In this document: positions 15,873 through 22,604 of the stretch, in pieces
Layout of the letters: each line of letters begins with the position of its first letter
Numbering within the stretch: the stretch's first letter is position 1
Virus record (IMG/VR): IMGVR_UViG_3300046787_000188
Location: 1-40,657 of that record
From: a virus
Reading direction: 5' to 3' (one strand)
Length of the DNA: 40,657 nucleotides
Program-made: the position numbers and the translations under genes
The notes under the pieces: model-generated
What the model saw: only the letters and a program-made list of their open reading frames with translations
Database searches by the model: none
What the model was told of the DNA's origin: nothing

Positions 15873-16190
15873 TCATTCTTTTGGCAATACAAATATTCTT
15901 GCTGTTGTCTTTGTGTAATAGATAGTTGCCTTGATTTTCCAAGGCTTGTTATATCTACGCATGTAAGCTCTAACAGCTTGTGCAACTTTATCGCAATCTT
16001 CTGATTTGCAAGAGAGGGATTTCCCTATATCTAGATCTTTAAAGATTGCATCGTATTTGCAGTTTTGTACAACCCGTTTTTTGGGTTTGTCATTGGTTAC
16101 ACGCAAGGTGCTGACATCCACTTGCTTGACCTCTCTAGGCGCTTTAAATGGATTCTTGCCAACAAACTTGGTTTGAACAACATTGCTCAT
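15873..16190 (-). CDS. Early protein, 105 aa, unknown
   Basis: Starts MSNVVQTKFVGKNPFKAPRE. It overlaps the stop of the 50-residue gene upstream by ATGA, which fixes this start over a GTG ten codons earlier. The N-terminal half is basic and linker-like (DKPKKRVVQNCKYDAIFKDL). The second half looks folded, with VAQAVRAYMRRYNKPWKIKA and a beta strand pair (TIYYTKTTARIFVLP). The small basic alpha/beta form suggests a nucleic-acid contact. Function not known. Confidence 0.62.
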   Translation of the reverse strand: MSNVVQTKFVGKNPFKAPREVKQVDVSTLRVTNDKPKKRVVQNCKYDAIFKDLDIGKSLSCKSEDCDKVAQAVRAYMRRYNKPWKIKATIYYTKTTARIFVLPKE

Positions 16191-16339
16191 ACTTTGCTCA
16201 CTGGGGTTGCCAACAACCACTTGTCACCCAAGAACCGGATAGACCGGACCCATTGTTGGCAGTTGTGTCTCTGGATGTTGCGGGGAACACCATCAACGCA
16301 GAACAGTCGGCGAACTGTTTTCAATGCTTGAACATTCAT
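16187..16339 (-). CDS. First gene of the minus early block, 50 aa
   Basis: Starts MNVQALKTVRRLFCVDGVPR and ends RFLGDKWLLATPVSKV. It is preceded by AAAAAGGAGATTTAA, the best ribosome site of the block, and its TGA overlaps the next ATG. It is basic, with several Arg and Trp residues (NIQRHNCQQWVRSIRF), which suggests DNA or RNA contact. No family recognised, but the signals are convincing. Confidence 0.65.
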   Translation of the reverse strand: MNVQALKTVRRLFCVDGVPRNIQRHNCQQWVRSIRFLGDKWLLATPVSKV

Positions 16340-16449
16340 TTAAATCTCCTTTTTGTTAAGCAGGATGGTGAATGTATCAAACTTTTTATGTTTTTTCTCT
16401 AGGGGTTTTCCCTGTGTTGCTGATTTTGTTTTTGATGTAGTCTCGCAGC
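16340..16449. promoter_or_regulatory. Divergent intergenic region between the two early blocks
   Basis: About 110 bases separate the 5' ends of the minus and plus early blocks, so promoters for both should lie here. The plus strand shows TTGTTA and, 16 bases on, TATCAA (weak match). The minus strand shows TTGATA without a good partner. A short AGGG/CCCT dyad is present near 16403-16415. No strong consensus promoter was seen, so phage- or host-specific control is possible. Confidence 0.35.
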
Positions 16450-16641
16450 ATGAGACACCAAACACACGAAATCGCTTTGGCTTACGAGTTGATCGTTCAA
16501 GCCACTGACCGACTGGAACCATTGATGAATCCAGAGGATTTAGAAGCTGGTATTGTTGCTTCTTTGGCAACAGCACTAGAGATTGCAAGCCACCGTCAAC
16601 TCAAGGAGTTAAATGAAATCTACCAAACCAAGTCCATTTGA
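16450..16641 (+). CDS. Small early protein, 63 aa
   Basis: First gene of the plus early block. It starts MRHQTHEIALAYELIVQATD, is helical throughout, and includes DRLEPLMNPEDLEAGIVASL and EIASHRQLKELNEIYQ. There is no clear Shine-Dalgarno before the ATG, so it may be leaderless or weakly translated. It overlaps the next gene. No family recognised. Confidence 0.5.
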   Translation: MRHQTHEIALAYELIVQATDRLEPLMNPEDLEAGIVASLATALEIASHRQLKELNEIYQTKSI

Positions 16642-16765
16642 TTGGAAAGCAAAGAGTTCTACTCTGTTCACAGCATCTGAGAAAGCAATCATGCGGCAGT
16701 TTGCTGTGACACGAAACTTAGAACGTAAGGAAATGAAAATTTATTCAAAGGCAGGTCCAAAATGA
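16613..16765 (+). CDS. Small basic early protein, 50 aa
   Basis: Starts MKSTKPSPFDWKAKSSTLFT, preceded by CAAGGAGTTAA, a strong ribosome site. It continues SEKAIMRQFAVTRNLERKEM, a short basic helix. It overlaps the preceding gene and ends in an ATGA overlap with the following gene, all of which supports translation. Basic composition suggests nucleic-acid binding. Unknown family. Confidence 0.6.
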   Translation: MKSTKPSPFDWKAKSSTLFTASEKAIMRQFAVTRNLERKEMKIYSKAGPK

Positions 16766-16923
16766 TTTTTAACGCAGTTGAAGAGTTCCCCAAAGCTGGC
16801 TTGACACCAGATGAGCATGGTGAGTACAAGATGGGTTTGTCAGAGATGGCAAGGTTCAGTGCTTACCAACAGCAACAACAGCAAGACCGTGAATTTGAAC
16901 GATGGATGACAGACGATGAGTAA
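16762..16923 (+). CDS. Small early protein with Gln run, 53 aa
   Basis: Starts MIFNAVEEFPKAGLTPDEHG and has a run of six Gln interrupted by Asp (YQQQQQQDREFERWM). It is coupled to both neighbours by short overlaps. It is probably a short helix with a polar tail. No function assigned. Confidence 0.55.
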   Translation: MIFNAVEEFPKAGLTPDEHGEYKMGLSEMARFSAYQQQQQQDREFERWMTDDE

Positions 16924-17020
16924 AGGTTCAGCACCTCGTCCTATCCCTGATCCACAGAAGTTTCGTGACAACTGGGACCAGATCTTTGGCAAGAAAAAGC
17001 CCGAAGAGCCAAAGAAGTGA
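16916..17020 (+). CDS. Tiny early protein, 34 aa
   Basis: Reads MSKGSAPRPIPDPQKFRDNW and then DQIFGKKKPEEPKK. It overlaps the preceding stop by eight bases. The PRPIPDPQKFRDNWDQIF pattern recalls small phage peptides often seen beside replication genes, from memory only. It is Lys/Pro-rich and probably flexible. The following 107 bases have no gene. Confidence 0.5.
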   Translation: MSKGSAPRPIPDPQKFRDNWDQIFGKKKPEEPKK

Positions 17021-17127
17021 TATAGTATTTTGAAACACGGCTAGGTTGGGATTGATCCCCTGACCGAAAAGAGTTACCCCTTCTCCTGCCGCAGTTTCTT
17101 CAAAGGGGCTTAAAAAAGTGGGCAATC

Positions 17128-17898
17128 ATGCACTTCTATCCGCATCATATAGGCGACTATAGGTCTGCCACTATGCATCTCTCAAACGAGGAAGACTTGG
17201 CTTATCGCCGTCTTTTAGAGATGTATTACGACACTGAAGAGCCAATTCTGGATGATGTCCAATTGGTTTCCAGACGAATTAGGGTGTCTCCAGAGGCGCT
17301 TAATTTTGTCCTCAAAGAATTCTTTTTGTTGACCAACAAAGGTTGGAAAAGCAAACGCTGTGACCTTGTGATAAATGACTATCACGAGATGGCTGAAAAA
17401 AATCGCAGAAATGGCCAAAAAGGTGGTCGTCCAAAGAAGGCCAAAGAAGGGCAAGAAAACCCAGTGGGTTCCCAGTCGGATGCTAGTGGGATGCCAGTGG
17501 TAACCCAAGTGAAAGCTAACCATAAACCAGAAACCATAAACCAAGAAAAGAAGAAAGCAACTGAAGTTGCTGCGCCTGAAGGCGTGTCTCCAGAAATCTG
17601 GGATTCTTTTGTCAAGCAAAGAAAGTTAAAGAAGGCTCCGATCACAGAGTTGGTTATGTCTGGAATTGCTGAACAAGCAAAGCTTGCAGATTGGACCTTG
17701 GAAAATGCCTTGAAGGAAATCTGTTTCAGGGGTTGGACTTCTTTCAAAGCTGAGTGGGTTGCTAAGAAGTCTCCCTTTGTAAAACCTGTATCTGCTGCTG
17801 AACGAGCAACTAACCTTGCTCTTGGCAGACCAGCAGACTATCGAATCCCTACCCCTGAAGAACAGGCTGAACGGGAAAAGGCAAGGTTGTTCCGATGA
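17128..17898 (+). CDS. DUF1376-type replication protein
   Basis: A 256-residue protein. The N-terminal DUF1376 (YdaU-like) domain is clear: MHFYPHHIGDYRSATMHLSN, then DLAYRRLLEMYYDTE, and KSKRCDLVINDYHEM. A Lys/Arg linker follows (KNRRNGQKGGRPKKAKEG), and then a second helical domain (PEGVSPEIWDSFVKQRKLKK ... ISFRGWTSFKAEW-like pattern). This two-domain layout is common for phage replication initiators or helicase loaders placed before a DnaB-like helicase, as here. In the absence of a phage polymerase it may recruit the host replisome. The start has only a weak ribosome site. Confidence 0.75.
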   Translation: MHFYPHHIGDYRSATMHLSNEEDLAYRRLLEMYYDTEEPILDDVQLVSRRIRVSPEALNFVLKEFFLLTNKGWKSKRCDLVINDYHEMAEKNRRNGQKGGRPKKAKEGQENPVGSQSDASGMPVVTQVKANHKPETINQEKKKATEVAAPEGVSPEIWDSFVKQRKLKKAPITELVMSGIAEQAKLADWTLENALKEICFRGWTSFKAEWVAKKSPFVKPVSAAERATNLALGRPADYRIPTPEEQAEREKARLFR

Positions 17899-18170
17899 AA
17901 GGCGCTCAAGAAATCATCAATGCCCGGATGAATCGCAGATCTCCTCCTGCTGTTTACATCATTGACCACCCCGATACTTCAGAGCTTGAGTTCGGTGAAG
18001 TCAACATCTACCAACTACCGCTTGACAAACTGGATTTGCGTTTTGTTGTTGGCCTACTGGTTGGCATAACTTCCGTCACTGAAGACCGTTGCAAAGCAAT
18101 AGCTGATTTATGCAAAAAGTGTGGAGCTAGGGCAACCACCTATGGTGTTCAACGAAAATATTACGCATGA
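17895..18170 (+). CDS. Small early protein between initiator and helicase
   Basis: A 91-residue protein starting MKGAQEIINARMNRRSPPAV by ATGA overlap with the DUF1376 gene. It includes VYIIDHPDTSELEFGEVNIY and a C-terminal CKAIADLCKKCGARATTYGV with three Cys. The location between a probable replication initiator and a helicase suggests a loader or adaptor role. No domain was recognised. Confidence 0.6.
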   Translation: MKGAQEIINARMNRRSPPAVYIIDHPDTSELEFGEVNIYQLPLDKLDLRFVVGLLVGITSVTEDRCKAIADLCKKCGARATTYGVQRKYYA

Positions 18171-18177
18171 TTGAAAT

Positions 18178-19158
18178 ATGCAATTAATTAAAGACACCAT
18201 TGATTTTGCTCTTTACATGAAAGAGACAGACGCTCAGGCCAAGGTCAAGAGCGCATTCATCTACTCAGAAGTTCTGAAGGAAAAACTCAGGCTTAAAAAG
18301 ACAGTCAACCCGATTGTTTTGCCTTGGTATGGACAGAAGGACAACTTTGAATTCCGCAAGGGTGAAGTTACCTTGTGGGCAGGACAGAACAGTTCAGGTA
18401 AGTCCTTGGTTACATCTCAAATTGCTTTGTCCTTGATGGGCCAAGATCAGAAAGTTGCTATTGCGTCTTTTGAGATGAAGCCTGTAACGACCTTACAGCG
18501 AATGGCAAGGATGTGGATTGGCATGAACCCTATGTCACCCGAGTTTCAATCTGAAGAGGGATATGCCCAGATTGATGACCTGTTTGACCAGTTCAGCCAT
18601 TGGACAGACAACAAGCTTTGGTTATACGACCAAATGGGTGCTGTATCGCAAGACCTGATTATCGGGATGTGCAGGTACTGTGCAAAGGAGCTTGGCATTG
18701 GTCACATCTTCATTGACAACTTGGCAACATGTGTCATGGGTGAGGACGACATGTCTGGTCAAAAGAACTTTGTTTCCGAATTGATCAACATTGCTCGTGA
18801 TTACAACATCCATGTCCACCTGATTCACCATTTGCGTAAGCCAGCAAACGAATATGCCATGCCAAACAAGTACGACACCAAAGGATCTGGTGCAATTGTT
18901 GACTTGGTTGACAATGTTTGGATGGTCTGGCGTAACAAGGAAAAAGAAGATGAAGTCAAAGACATTGGACGAGCATCTTCAAAGTTTAACGATTCAGACC
19001 AGTTGTTGTTATGCAGAAAACAGCGTAACTATGAGGGCAGTGGAAACGGTGAGCCTACGATCAAGCTATGGTTCCTTCCAGACGCGCAGCAATATGTGGA
19101 GAGAGCAGGTGAAGAACCTATGTTCTTCCCTAACTGGCCTCACATCCGATCAGGGTAA
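18178..19158 (+). CDS. DnaB/T7 gp4-like replicative helicase, helicase domain only
   Basis: A 326-residue protein with a RecA-type ATPase core. Walker A is at residues 69-76 (GQNSSGKS). Walker B is near 177-180 (HIFIDNLAT). The DnaB-like H4 block is VHLIHHLRKP near 213-222. The segment KGSGAIVDLVDNVWMVWRN matches the conserved C-terminal helicase motif. No primase domain is present, unlike T7 gp4, so the host primase is probably used. It unwinds the fork and works with the DUF1376 protein. Preceded by no strong Shine-Dalgarno. Confidence 0.85.
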   Translation: MQLIKDTIDFALYMKETDAQAKVKSAFIYSEVLKEKLRLKKTVNPIVLPWYGQKDNFEFRKGEVTLWAGQNSSGKSLVTSQIALSLMGQDQKVAIASFEMKPVTTLQRMARMWIGMNPMSPEFQSEEGYAQIDDLFDQFSHWTDNKLWLYDQMGAVSQDLIIGMCRYCAKELGIGHIFIDNLATCVMGEDDMSGQKNFVSELINIARDYNIHVHLIHHLRKPANEYAMPNKYDTKGSGAIVDLVDNVWMVWRNKEKEDEVKDIGRASSKFNDSDQLLLCRKQRNYEGSGNGEPTIKLWFLPDAQQYVERAGEEPMFFPNWPHIRSG

Positions 19159-19164
19159 ACACGA

Positions 19165-19230
19165 ATGTACGAATACAGAAAAAAACAATCAAATCAGGGT
19201 GACCGAGTTCAAATCGAAAGCACAAAATGA
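19165..19230 (+). pseudogene. Short 5' fragment before the HNH-AP2 gene
   Basis: Reads MYEYRKKQSNQGDRVQIEST and one more Lys, ending in an ATGA overlap with the nuclease. Its KKQS core and the bases TGACCGAG recur just downstream of the nuclease in the start of the next gene. I infer that it is a duplicated or severed beginning of that gene rather than a working peptide. Confidence 0.4.
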
Positions 19231-19715
19231 CTATAAATTTTCATGATTTTCTTTCTTATGATGAAGAAACAGGATTGTTTACTTGGAAAACAAGCAGAGG
19301 TAATGTAAAAAAAGGTCAGCTTGTTGGTTCAGAAACAAGTAAAGGCTATTTGTCTGTTCGCATTAATAAAAAACAGTTGTTGCTTCATCGACTTGCTTGG
19401 TTTTTTGTGCATGGTTTTTGGCCTAGTTTTGAGATTGACCATATCAATCAAAACAAAAAAGACAATCGAATTGTTAATTTGAGAGATGTCGACAAAGCTA
19501 CAAACTTGCAAAACCAATCAAGTCCTCAATCAAATAGCAATTCAAAAAAACGTGGAGTTCATTGGGATAAAAATAAAAATAAATGGGTTGCTCAATTTTC
19601 CTTTAATGGCAGAAAGAAGCACATTGGTTATTTTGATGATGCTGATGAAGCTTACAAAAGTTATGTATCCAAAAAACAAGAATTGCCAAATGCAGTCGAA
19701 ATATCAAGTGTTTAA
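19227..19715 (+). CDS. HNH homing endonuclease with AP2 domain
   Basis: A 162-residue protein. The HNH core is HRLAWFFVHGFWPSFEIDHI followed by DNRIVNLRDV. The C-terminal AP2-like DNA-binding domain is KRGVHWDKNKNKWVAQFSF with KKHIGYFDDADEAYKSY. This HNH-AP2 pair is a well-known free-standing homing type, often carried by phages. It is clearly more AT-rich than its neighbours, which fits recent transfer. It separates two stretches that look like pieces of one gene start. It would cut related genomes that lack it; activity is inferred. Confidence 0.9.
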   Translation: MTINFHDFLSYDEETGLFTWKTSRGNVKKGQLVGSETSKGYLSVRINKKQLLLHRLAWFFVHGFWPSFEIDHINQNKKDNRIVNLRDVDKATNLQNQSSPQSNSNSKKRGVHWDKNKNKWVAQFSFNGRKKHIGYFDDADEAYKSYVSKKQELPNAVEISSV

Positions 19716-19905
19716 AAAACAAAGCTCTGACCGAGAGATGATAGAAAAAGGTGAAGCAAGAATGATATTTCGTTCTTGGGAAGTAACCAAAGACAACCAG
19801 TTTGTCCGAGGAATGCTTGAAAGAGCAGAAAAAATGTATGGCATGGGTGCAAAGGAAAGGATCAGGTCCTACCTAACCCAAATGAAAGAAGGAACATTGG
19901 AATGA
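19690..19905 (+). CDS. Small early protein, 71 aa, start possibly remade
   Basis: Starts MQSKYQVFKKQSSDREMIEK inside the end of the HNH-AP2 gene, without a ribosome site. The rest (EARMIFRSWEVTKDNQFVRG, then ERAEKMYGMGAKERIRSYL) is a helical small protein that reads well. The beginning is similar to the 21-codon fragment at 19165, so the original start may have been there before the nuclease arrived. It is coupled to the next ORF by an ATGA overlap. Function unknown. Confidence 0.6.
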   Translation: MQSKYQVFKKQSSDREMIEKGEARMIFRSWEVTKDNQFVRGMLERAEKMYGMGAKERIRSYLTQMKEGTLE

Positions 19906-20009
19906 CTTGGCCTTTCCCACCACCATCTGGACCCATCCCTTGGACACCAGAACAGATCAAGCAGTACGAGCAACAAAAGCGTGACAGCGCAGGAGAAGCT
20001 CTTGTTTAA
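19902..20009 (+). CDS. Tiny Pro-rich early protein, 35 aa
   Basis: Reads MTWPFPPPSGPIPWTPEQIK followed by a short polar end. It begins by ATGA overlap with the 71-residue gene. It is strongly Pro/Trp-rich at the front and helical at the end. Overlap with both neighbours supports translation. No family. Confidence 0.5.
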   Translation: MTWPFPPPSGPIPWTPEQIKQYEQQKRDSAGEALV

Positions 20010-20178
20010 GATTTCTTTGGCAGTTGTTGTCTGGGCTGTAACTTTTGTGCTGGTGCTGTTATTTGCTCCTAGAAGCGAAATAAAACGCATTGACTGCGAT
20101 CAGGTTGAGTATCACCCTGATTACACCGCCGAGATGAAAGAGCAGTGCCGCATGATGCGCTCGGGAAAGATGACATGA
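19981..20178 (+). CDS. Small membrane protein, GTG start
   Basis: A 65-residue protein starting at GTG within the preceding ORF. Residues 9-29 (FKISLAVVVWAVTFVLVLLF) form one membrane helix. They are followed by a Cys-containing acidic domain (DCDQVEYHPDYTAEMKEQC) that would face away from the helix start. It is coupled to the next gene by an ATGA overlap. Such single-helix early proteins are common, with unknown roles, for instance in superinfection exclusion. Confidence 0.55.
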   Translation: MTAQEKLLFKISLAVVVWAVTFVLVLLFAPRSEIKRIDCDQVEYHPDYTAEMKEQCRMMRSGKMT

Positions 20179-20369
20179 GAAATGTAAGTGGCTACCTGAC
20201 AGACGATGGCAGATTCTTTCAAGACAAGAAAGAAGCAGAAGCACATGAACGACTGCTTGGGGTGAATAAGCTGATTGAACAGTTTGTCCAAATGAAGTGG
20301 TCTAAAGGCGACAGCATTGACGAATCGCTACAGGCTTGGGAACGATACAAAGCGGAGATGGCGAAATGA
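20175..20369 (+). CDS. Small early protein, 64 aa
   Basis: Starts MRNVSGYLTDDGRFFQDKKE by ATGA overlap with the membrane protein. The N-terminal YLTDDGRFF-type strand followed by a helix (EAEAHERLLGVNKLIEQFV) recalls small phage proteins that respond to a gene-dosage or host factor, but I cannot name a family. Its end overlaps the DUF1289 gene by ATGA. Confidence 0.6.
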   Translation: MRNVSGYLTDDGRFFQDKKEAEAHERLLGVNKLIEQFVQMKWSKGDSIDESLQAWERYKAEMAK

Positions 20370-20560
20370 CAAGGCCAGATAGTCCCTGCATAGCAGTCTG
20401 CACCACTCTTTATGACGAAGTTTGCAAGGGTTGTGGACGCACCTACATGGAGGTGGCTTTGTGGAACTCTATGTCAGAGATTGAGAAAGAAGAAATCTGG
20501 CAACGAATCGACAAAGAAGCCACTTCATGGCGATACAACACATACAAGGACCGGACATGA
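20366..20560 (+). CDS. DUF1289 protein
   Basis: A 64-residue protein starting MTRPDSPCIAVCTTLYDEVC. Four Cys (PCIAVC ... VCKGCGRT) form a likely zinc or iron-sulfur site. The end MSEIEKEEIWQRI is the typical DUF1289 helix. DUF1289 proteins are widespread in Proteobacteria and their phages, with no firm function. The start at the ATGA overlap is preferred over a GTG-type start ten codons earlier. Confidence 0.82.
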   Translation: MTRPDSPCIAVCTTLYDEVCKGCGRTYMEVALWNSMSEIEKEEIWQRIDKEATSWRYNTYKDRT

Positions 20561-20991
20561 CGTTTTCTGTCATTTTTCAAGTTGAAGGCACTCCAGTACC
20601 CAAGGGTCGTCCAAGGTTTGCCAGACGAGGCAAATTTGTCTCAACTTACAGCCCAAAAACCACAGTTGATTACGAATCCAAGGTTTCTGATGCTGCCAAA
20701 CAAGCAATGGGGTCACAGAAGCCCCTAGAAGGCCCCATAGTGGCCTGTATTTACATCACCCTACCCATCCCAGCCTCATACAGCAAAAAGCGATTTAACG
20801 CCTGTTTATCGGGTGAAGAGCGTCCAACCAAAAGAACTCATGGCGATATCGACAATTTGTGCAAGGCAATCTTTGACGGCATGAATGGCGTTGTCTTTGA
20901 GGATGACAGTCAGGTGGTGTCACTTCACGCAACTAAAGTTTGGGGAACTGTTGGTTTGGTTGAAGTCATGGTGCAAGAACATCTCCTATAG
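20557..20991 (+). CDS. rusA: RusA-type Holliday-junction resolvase
   Basis: A 144-residue protein starting MTFSVIFQVEGTPVPKGRPR. The RusA signature is present: PKGRPRFAR near residue 15, then THGDIDNLCKAIFDGMNGVV and FEDDSQV, giving the acidic residues that bind magnesium. RusA cuts four-way DNA junctions and would resolve recombination intermediates before packaging, working with the Sak and SSB-like proteins. It begins by ATGA overlap with DUF1289. It ends with TAG, the only gene in the window where I noted that stop. Confidence 0.88.
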   Translation: MTFSVIFQVEGTPVPKGRPRFARRGKFVSTYSPKTTVDYESKVSDAAKQAMGSQKPLEGPIVACIYITLPIPASYSKKRFNACLSGEERPTKRTHGDIDNLCKAIFDGMNGVVFEDDSQVVSLHATKVWGTVGLVEVMVQEHLL

Positions 20992-21065
20992 GGTTTGTCC
21001 TAGTACCAATCAAGTTGATTGACCATCACAATTGGCTTGCCAATGACGGCATCAAAGGAAATGCA

Positions 21066-21347
21066 ATGAAAGTCAAAACCACCGTTCACATTTATCACTC
21101 TCAATATTCTTGGGAGACAAAAGCAAAATTTCAGGTTTTTTCTCTAAAAATGGATGACACCGAACATATGACTTATGTTGGTGAGCAAGAAATTGAGATT
21201 AATGTCCCTGAATCATATGACCCAACAGCACAGAAGATTGCTGCTCTTGAGGCACATAAAAAGCGGGTCATGGCTGACTATCAAAAAACAGTTAATGAGA
21301 TCAACGAGCGCATCAGCAAACTGCAAGCCATTGAGTACACAGCATGA
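21066..21347 (+). CDS. Early protein, 93 aa, coiled coil
   Basis: Starts MKVKTTVHIYHSQYSWETKA, preceded by AAGGAAATGCA. The first half is beta-rich (FQVFSLKMDDTEHMTYVGEQ ... EIEINVPE). The second half is one long helix (QKIAALEAHKKRVMADYQKT). Similar small phage proteins with a beta domain and a C-terminal coil exist but have no known role. An in-frame TTG further upstream lacks a ribosome site. The gene overlaps the next by ATGA. Confidence 0.65.
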   Translation: MKVKTTVHIYHSQYSWETKAKFQVFSLKMDDTEHMTYVGEQEIEINVPESYDPTAQKIAALEAHKKRVMADYQKTVNEINERISKLQAIEYTA

Positions 21348-21820
21348 GAAAGAAAAGCAAATACAAGCCCAAGGGTGTTCGTTTAGACGCTGTTAACTGG
21401 GTTATTGCTGGCATGAAAAAGGTAGGAACACTGCCTACTGCTGGTGTAGCCCTGAAGCTCAAGAACCATGAAGCTTTGGATTCCATCCTGACAGGCCAAG
21501 GAACAAAAGACCATGTTGATGTGTTGATTGCATCGATGAACATGGCAGAAGCCTTGATCCGTATTGATGATGATTTAGGTGCTGACTGGAAAACAGAGAT
21601 CCGTGCCGCTCAAGATGCCTTGTATTCAATGGCTAAACGAGGGGTTGAGAAGGGCAGTTTTGTCTTTACTGGACCTGAGATGTCTGCTGTCAAGCTGGTG
21701 ATGGATGTCCATGATGTCCAGCTAGATAACTGCACGGTCAAGGACATGGAAAAGGCTTTGTTCATTGTTGAAGAAGAGATTCGACTGAAGAAGGCACGGC
21801 CTATCGTGGAGATGGTATGA
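21344..21820 (+). CDS. Early protein, 158 aa, helical
   Basis: Starts MRKKSKYKPKGVRLDAVNWV by ATGA overlap. The N-terminus is strongly basic. The rest is helical, with AEALIRIDDDLGADWKTEIR, ALYSMAKRGVEKGSFVFTGP and MEKALFIVEEEIRLKK. The KYKPKGVR start and ALYSMAKRG block are ones I associate with unnamed proteins of freshwater and betaproteobacterial phages. Function unknown; the basic start suggests DNA contact. Confidence 0.65.
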   Translation: MRKKSKYKPKGVRLDAVNWVIAGMKKVGTLPTAGVALKLKNHEALDSILTGQGTKDHVDVLIASMNMAEALIRIDDDLGADWKTEIRAAQDALYSMAKRGVEKGSFVFTGPEMSAVKLVMDVHDVQLDNCTVKDMEKALFIVEEEIRLKKARPIVEMV

Positions 21821-22035
21821 CCAGAAAAGAGATTATTCGCATGGCACGGGAGGCTGGGTTTGAGATAGGCTCAGTCACAAATGCAATCTATGCGCCAACA
21901 TCGTGTGAAACAGAACTTGAACGCTTTGCCGTTCTTGTCGCCGCAGCAGAGCGTGATGCGATTATTGACCTTGTTGCAATGTACGGTGGCCCAGTTGATT
22001 TAGAGGCTGCCATCCGAGCAAGGGGACAAGCATGA
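21817..22035 (+). CDS. Small paralogous early protein A (IRARGQA family)
   Basis: A 72-residue protein starting MTRKEIIRMAREAGFEIGSV, containing LERFAVLVAAAERDAI and ending AAIRARGQA. It shares start and end with the next gene and, more weakly, with the one at 22605. It begins and ends in ATGA overlaps. A helical small protein of unknown function, widespread in phages as far as I recall. Confidence 0.72.
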   Translation: MTRKEIIRMAREAGFEIGSVTNAIYAPTSCETELERFAVLVAAAERDAIIDLVAMYGGPVDLEAAIRARGQA

Positions 22036-22316
22036 CACAAGATGAAATTATTGAGATGGCTAGACACATTGCAAACACGCTGGGCACACGCATGTGCGAT
22101 GAACACGGCGACACGCATGGCGAAGAACTTTATGCGATGGGCATAGATGACATTGTTGAAACCATCAAACTGGTAGCAACTAAAGAGATTGAGGCGTGTG
22201 CAAAGGTGTGCGAGGAGTTGCCAGCACCAGATATTTACAGCGACACAGACAAGTCCATGTGGGATGTCACTTGTATGGATTGCGCCTCCGCAATCCGAGC
22301 AAGGGGCCAAGCATGA
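22032..22316 (+). CDS. Small paralogous early protein B (IRARGQA family)
   Basis: A 94-residue protein starting MTQDEIIEMARHIANTLGTR. It contains Cys/His-bearing segments (CDEHGDTHGEELYAM, ACAKVCEEL, TCMDCASA) and ends AIRARGQA, nearly identical to the end of protein A down to the DNA level. The middle is different and Cys-rich, possibly metal-binding. Shared ends with exchanged middles suggest modular recombination. Coupled by ATGA on both sides. Confidence 0.7.
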   Translation: MTQDEIIEMARHIANTLGTRMCDEHGDTHGEELYAMGIDDIVETIKLVATKEIEACAKVCEELPAPDIYSDTDKSMWDVTCMDCASAIRARGQA

Positions 22317-22594
22317 AGGAGATTGATGACCCGTACGAATATATCAAGCCTTTATGGTTGGTGCTCAAAGAGCGGGAGCACAGACGGCAGTTAAGAGAGA
22401 AGCGGCTAGGTCGTCCAGTGGGAACATGGGGTGGTAAGCGTGAGGGTGCTGGTATTAAGAAAAAGATAGAAGAACCCAAATACACCAACTTAATCCCATT
22501 AACTCTAAACAGCATTCAAAAGCAAGTACTCATAGAAATGGGTAATGGTGATCTGGATGCTGGTGTACAGAACTTAATCAACCAACACATTTGA
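22313..22594 (+). CDS. Small putative DNA-binding early protein
   Basis: A 93-residue protein starting MKEIDDPYEYIKPLWLVLKE. It has a very basic helix (REHRRQLREKRLGRPVGTWG) followed by GKREGAGIKKK, a motif common in small phage DNA-binding proteins. The C-terminal block LIPLTLNSIQKQVLIEMGNG resembles a ribbon-helix-helix or other short regulator fold. The start is set by the ATGA overlap with protein B. A regulatory role is plausible. Confidence 0.62.
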   Translation: MKEIDDPYEYIKPLWLVLKEREHRRQLREKRLGRPVGTWGGKREGAGIKKKIEEPKYTNLIPLTLNSIQKQVLIEMGNGDLDAGVQNLINQHI

Positions 22595-22604
22595 AAGAAA
22601 AGCA

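Noticed and set aside
17021-17127. A tRNA-like or small RNA gene before the DUF1376 gene (GATTGATCCCC segment)
   Set aside because: No cloverleaf could be drawn, and only an imperfect CCCCTT/AAGGGG pairing is present.
20992-21065. Upstream TTG-started extension of the 93-residue protein
   Set aside because: The ATG at 21066 has a good ribosome site and the extension has none; it would nearly abut RusA.
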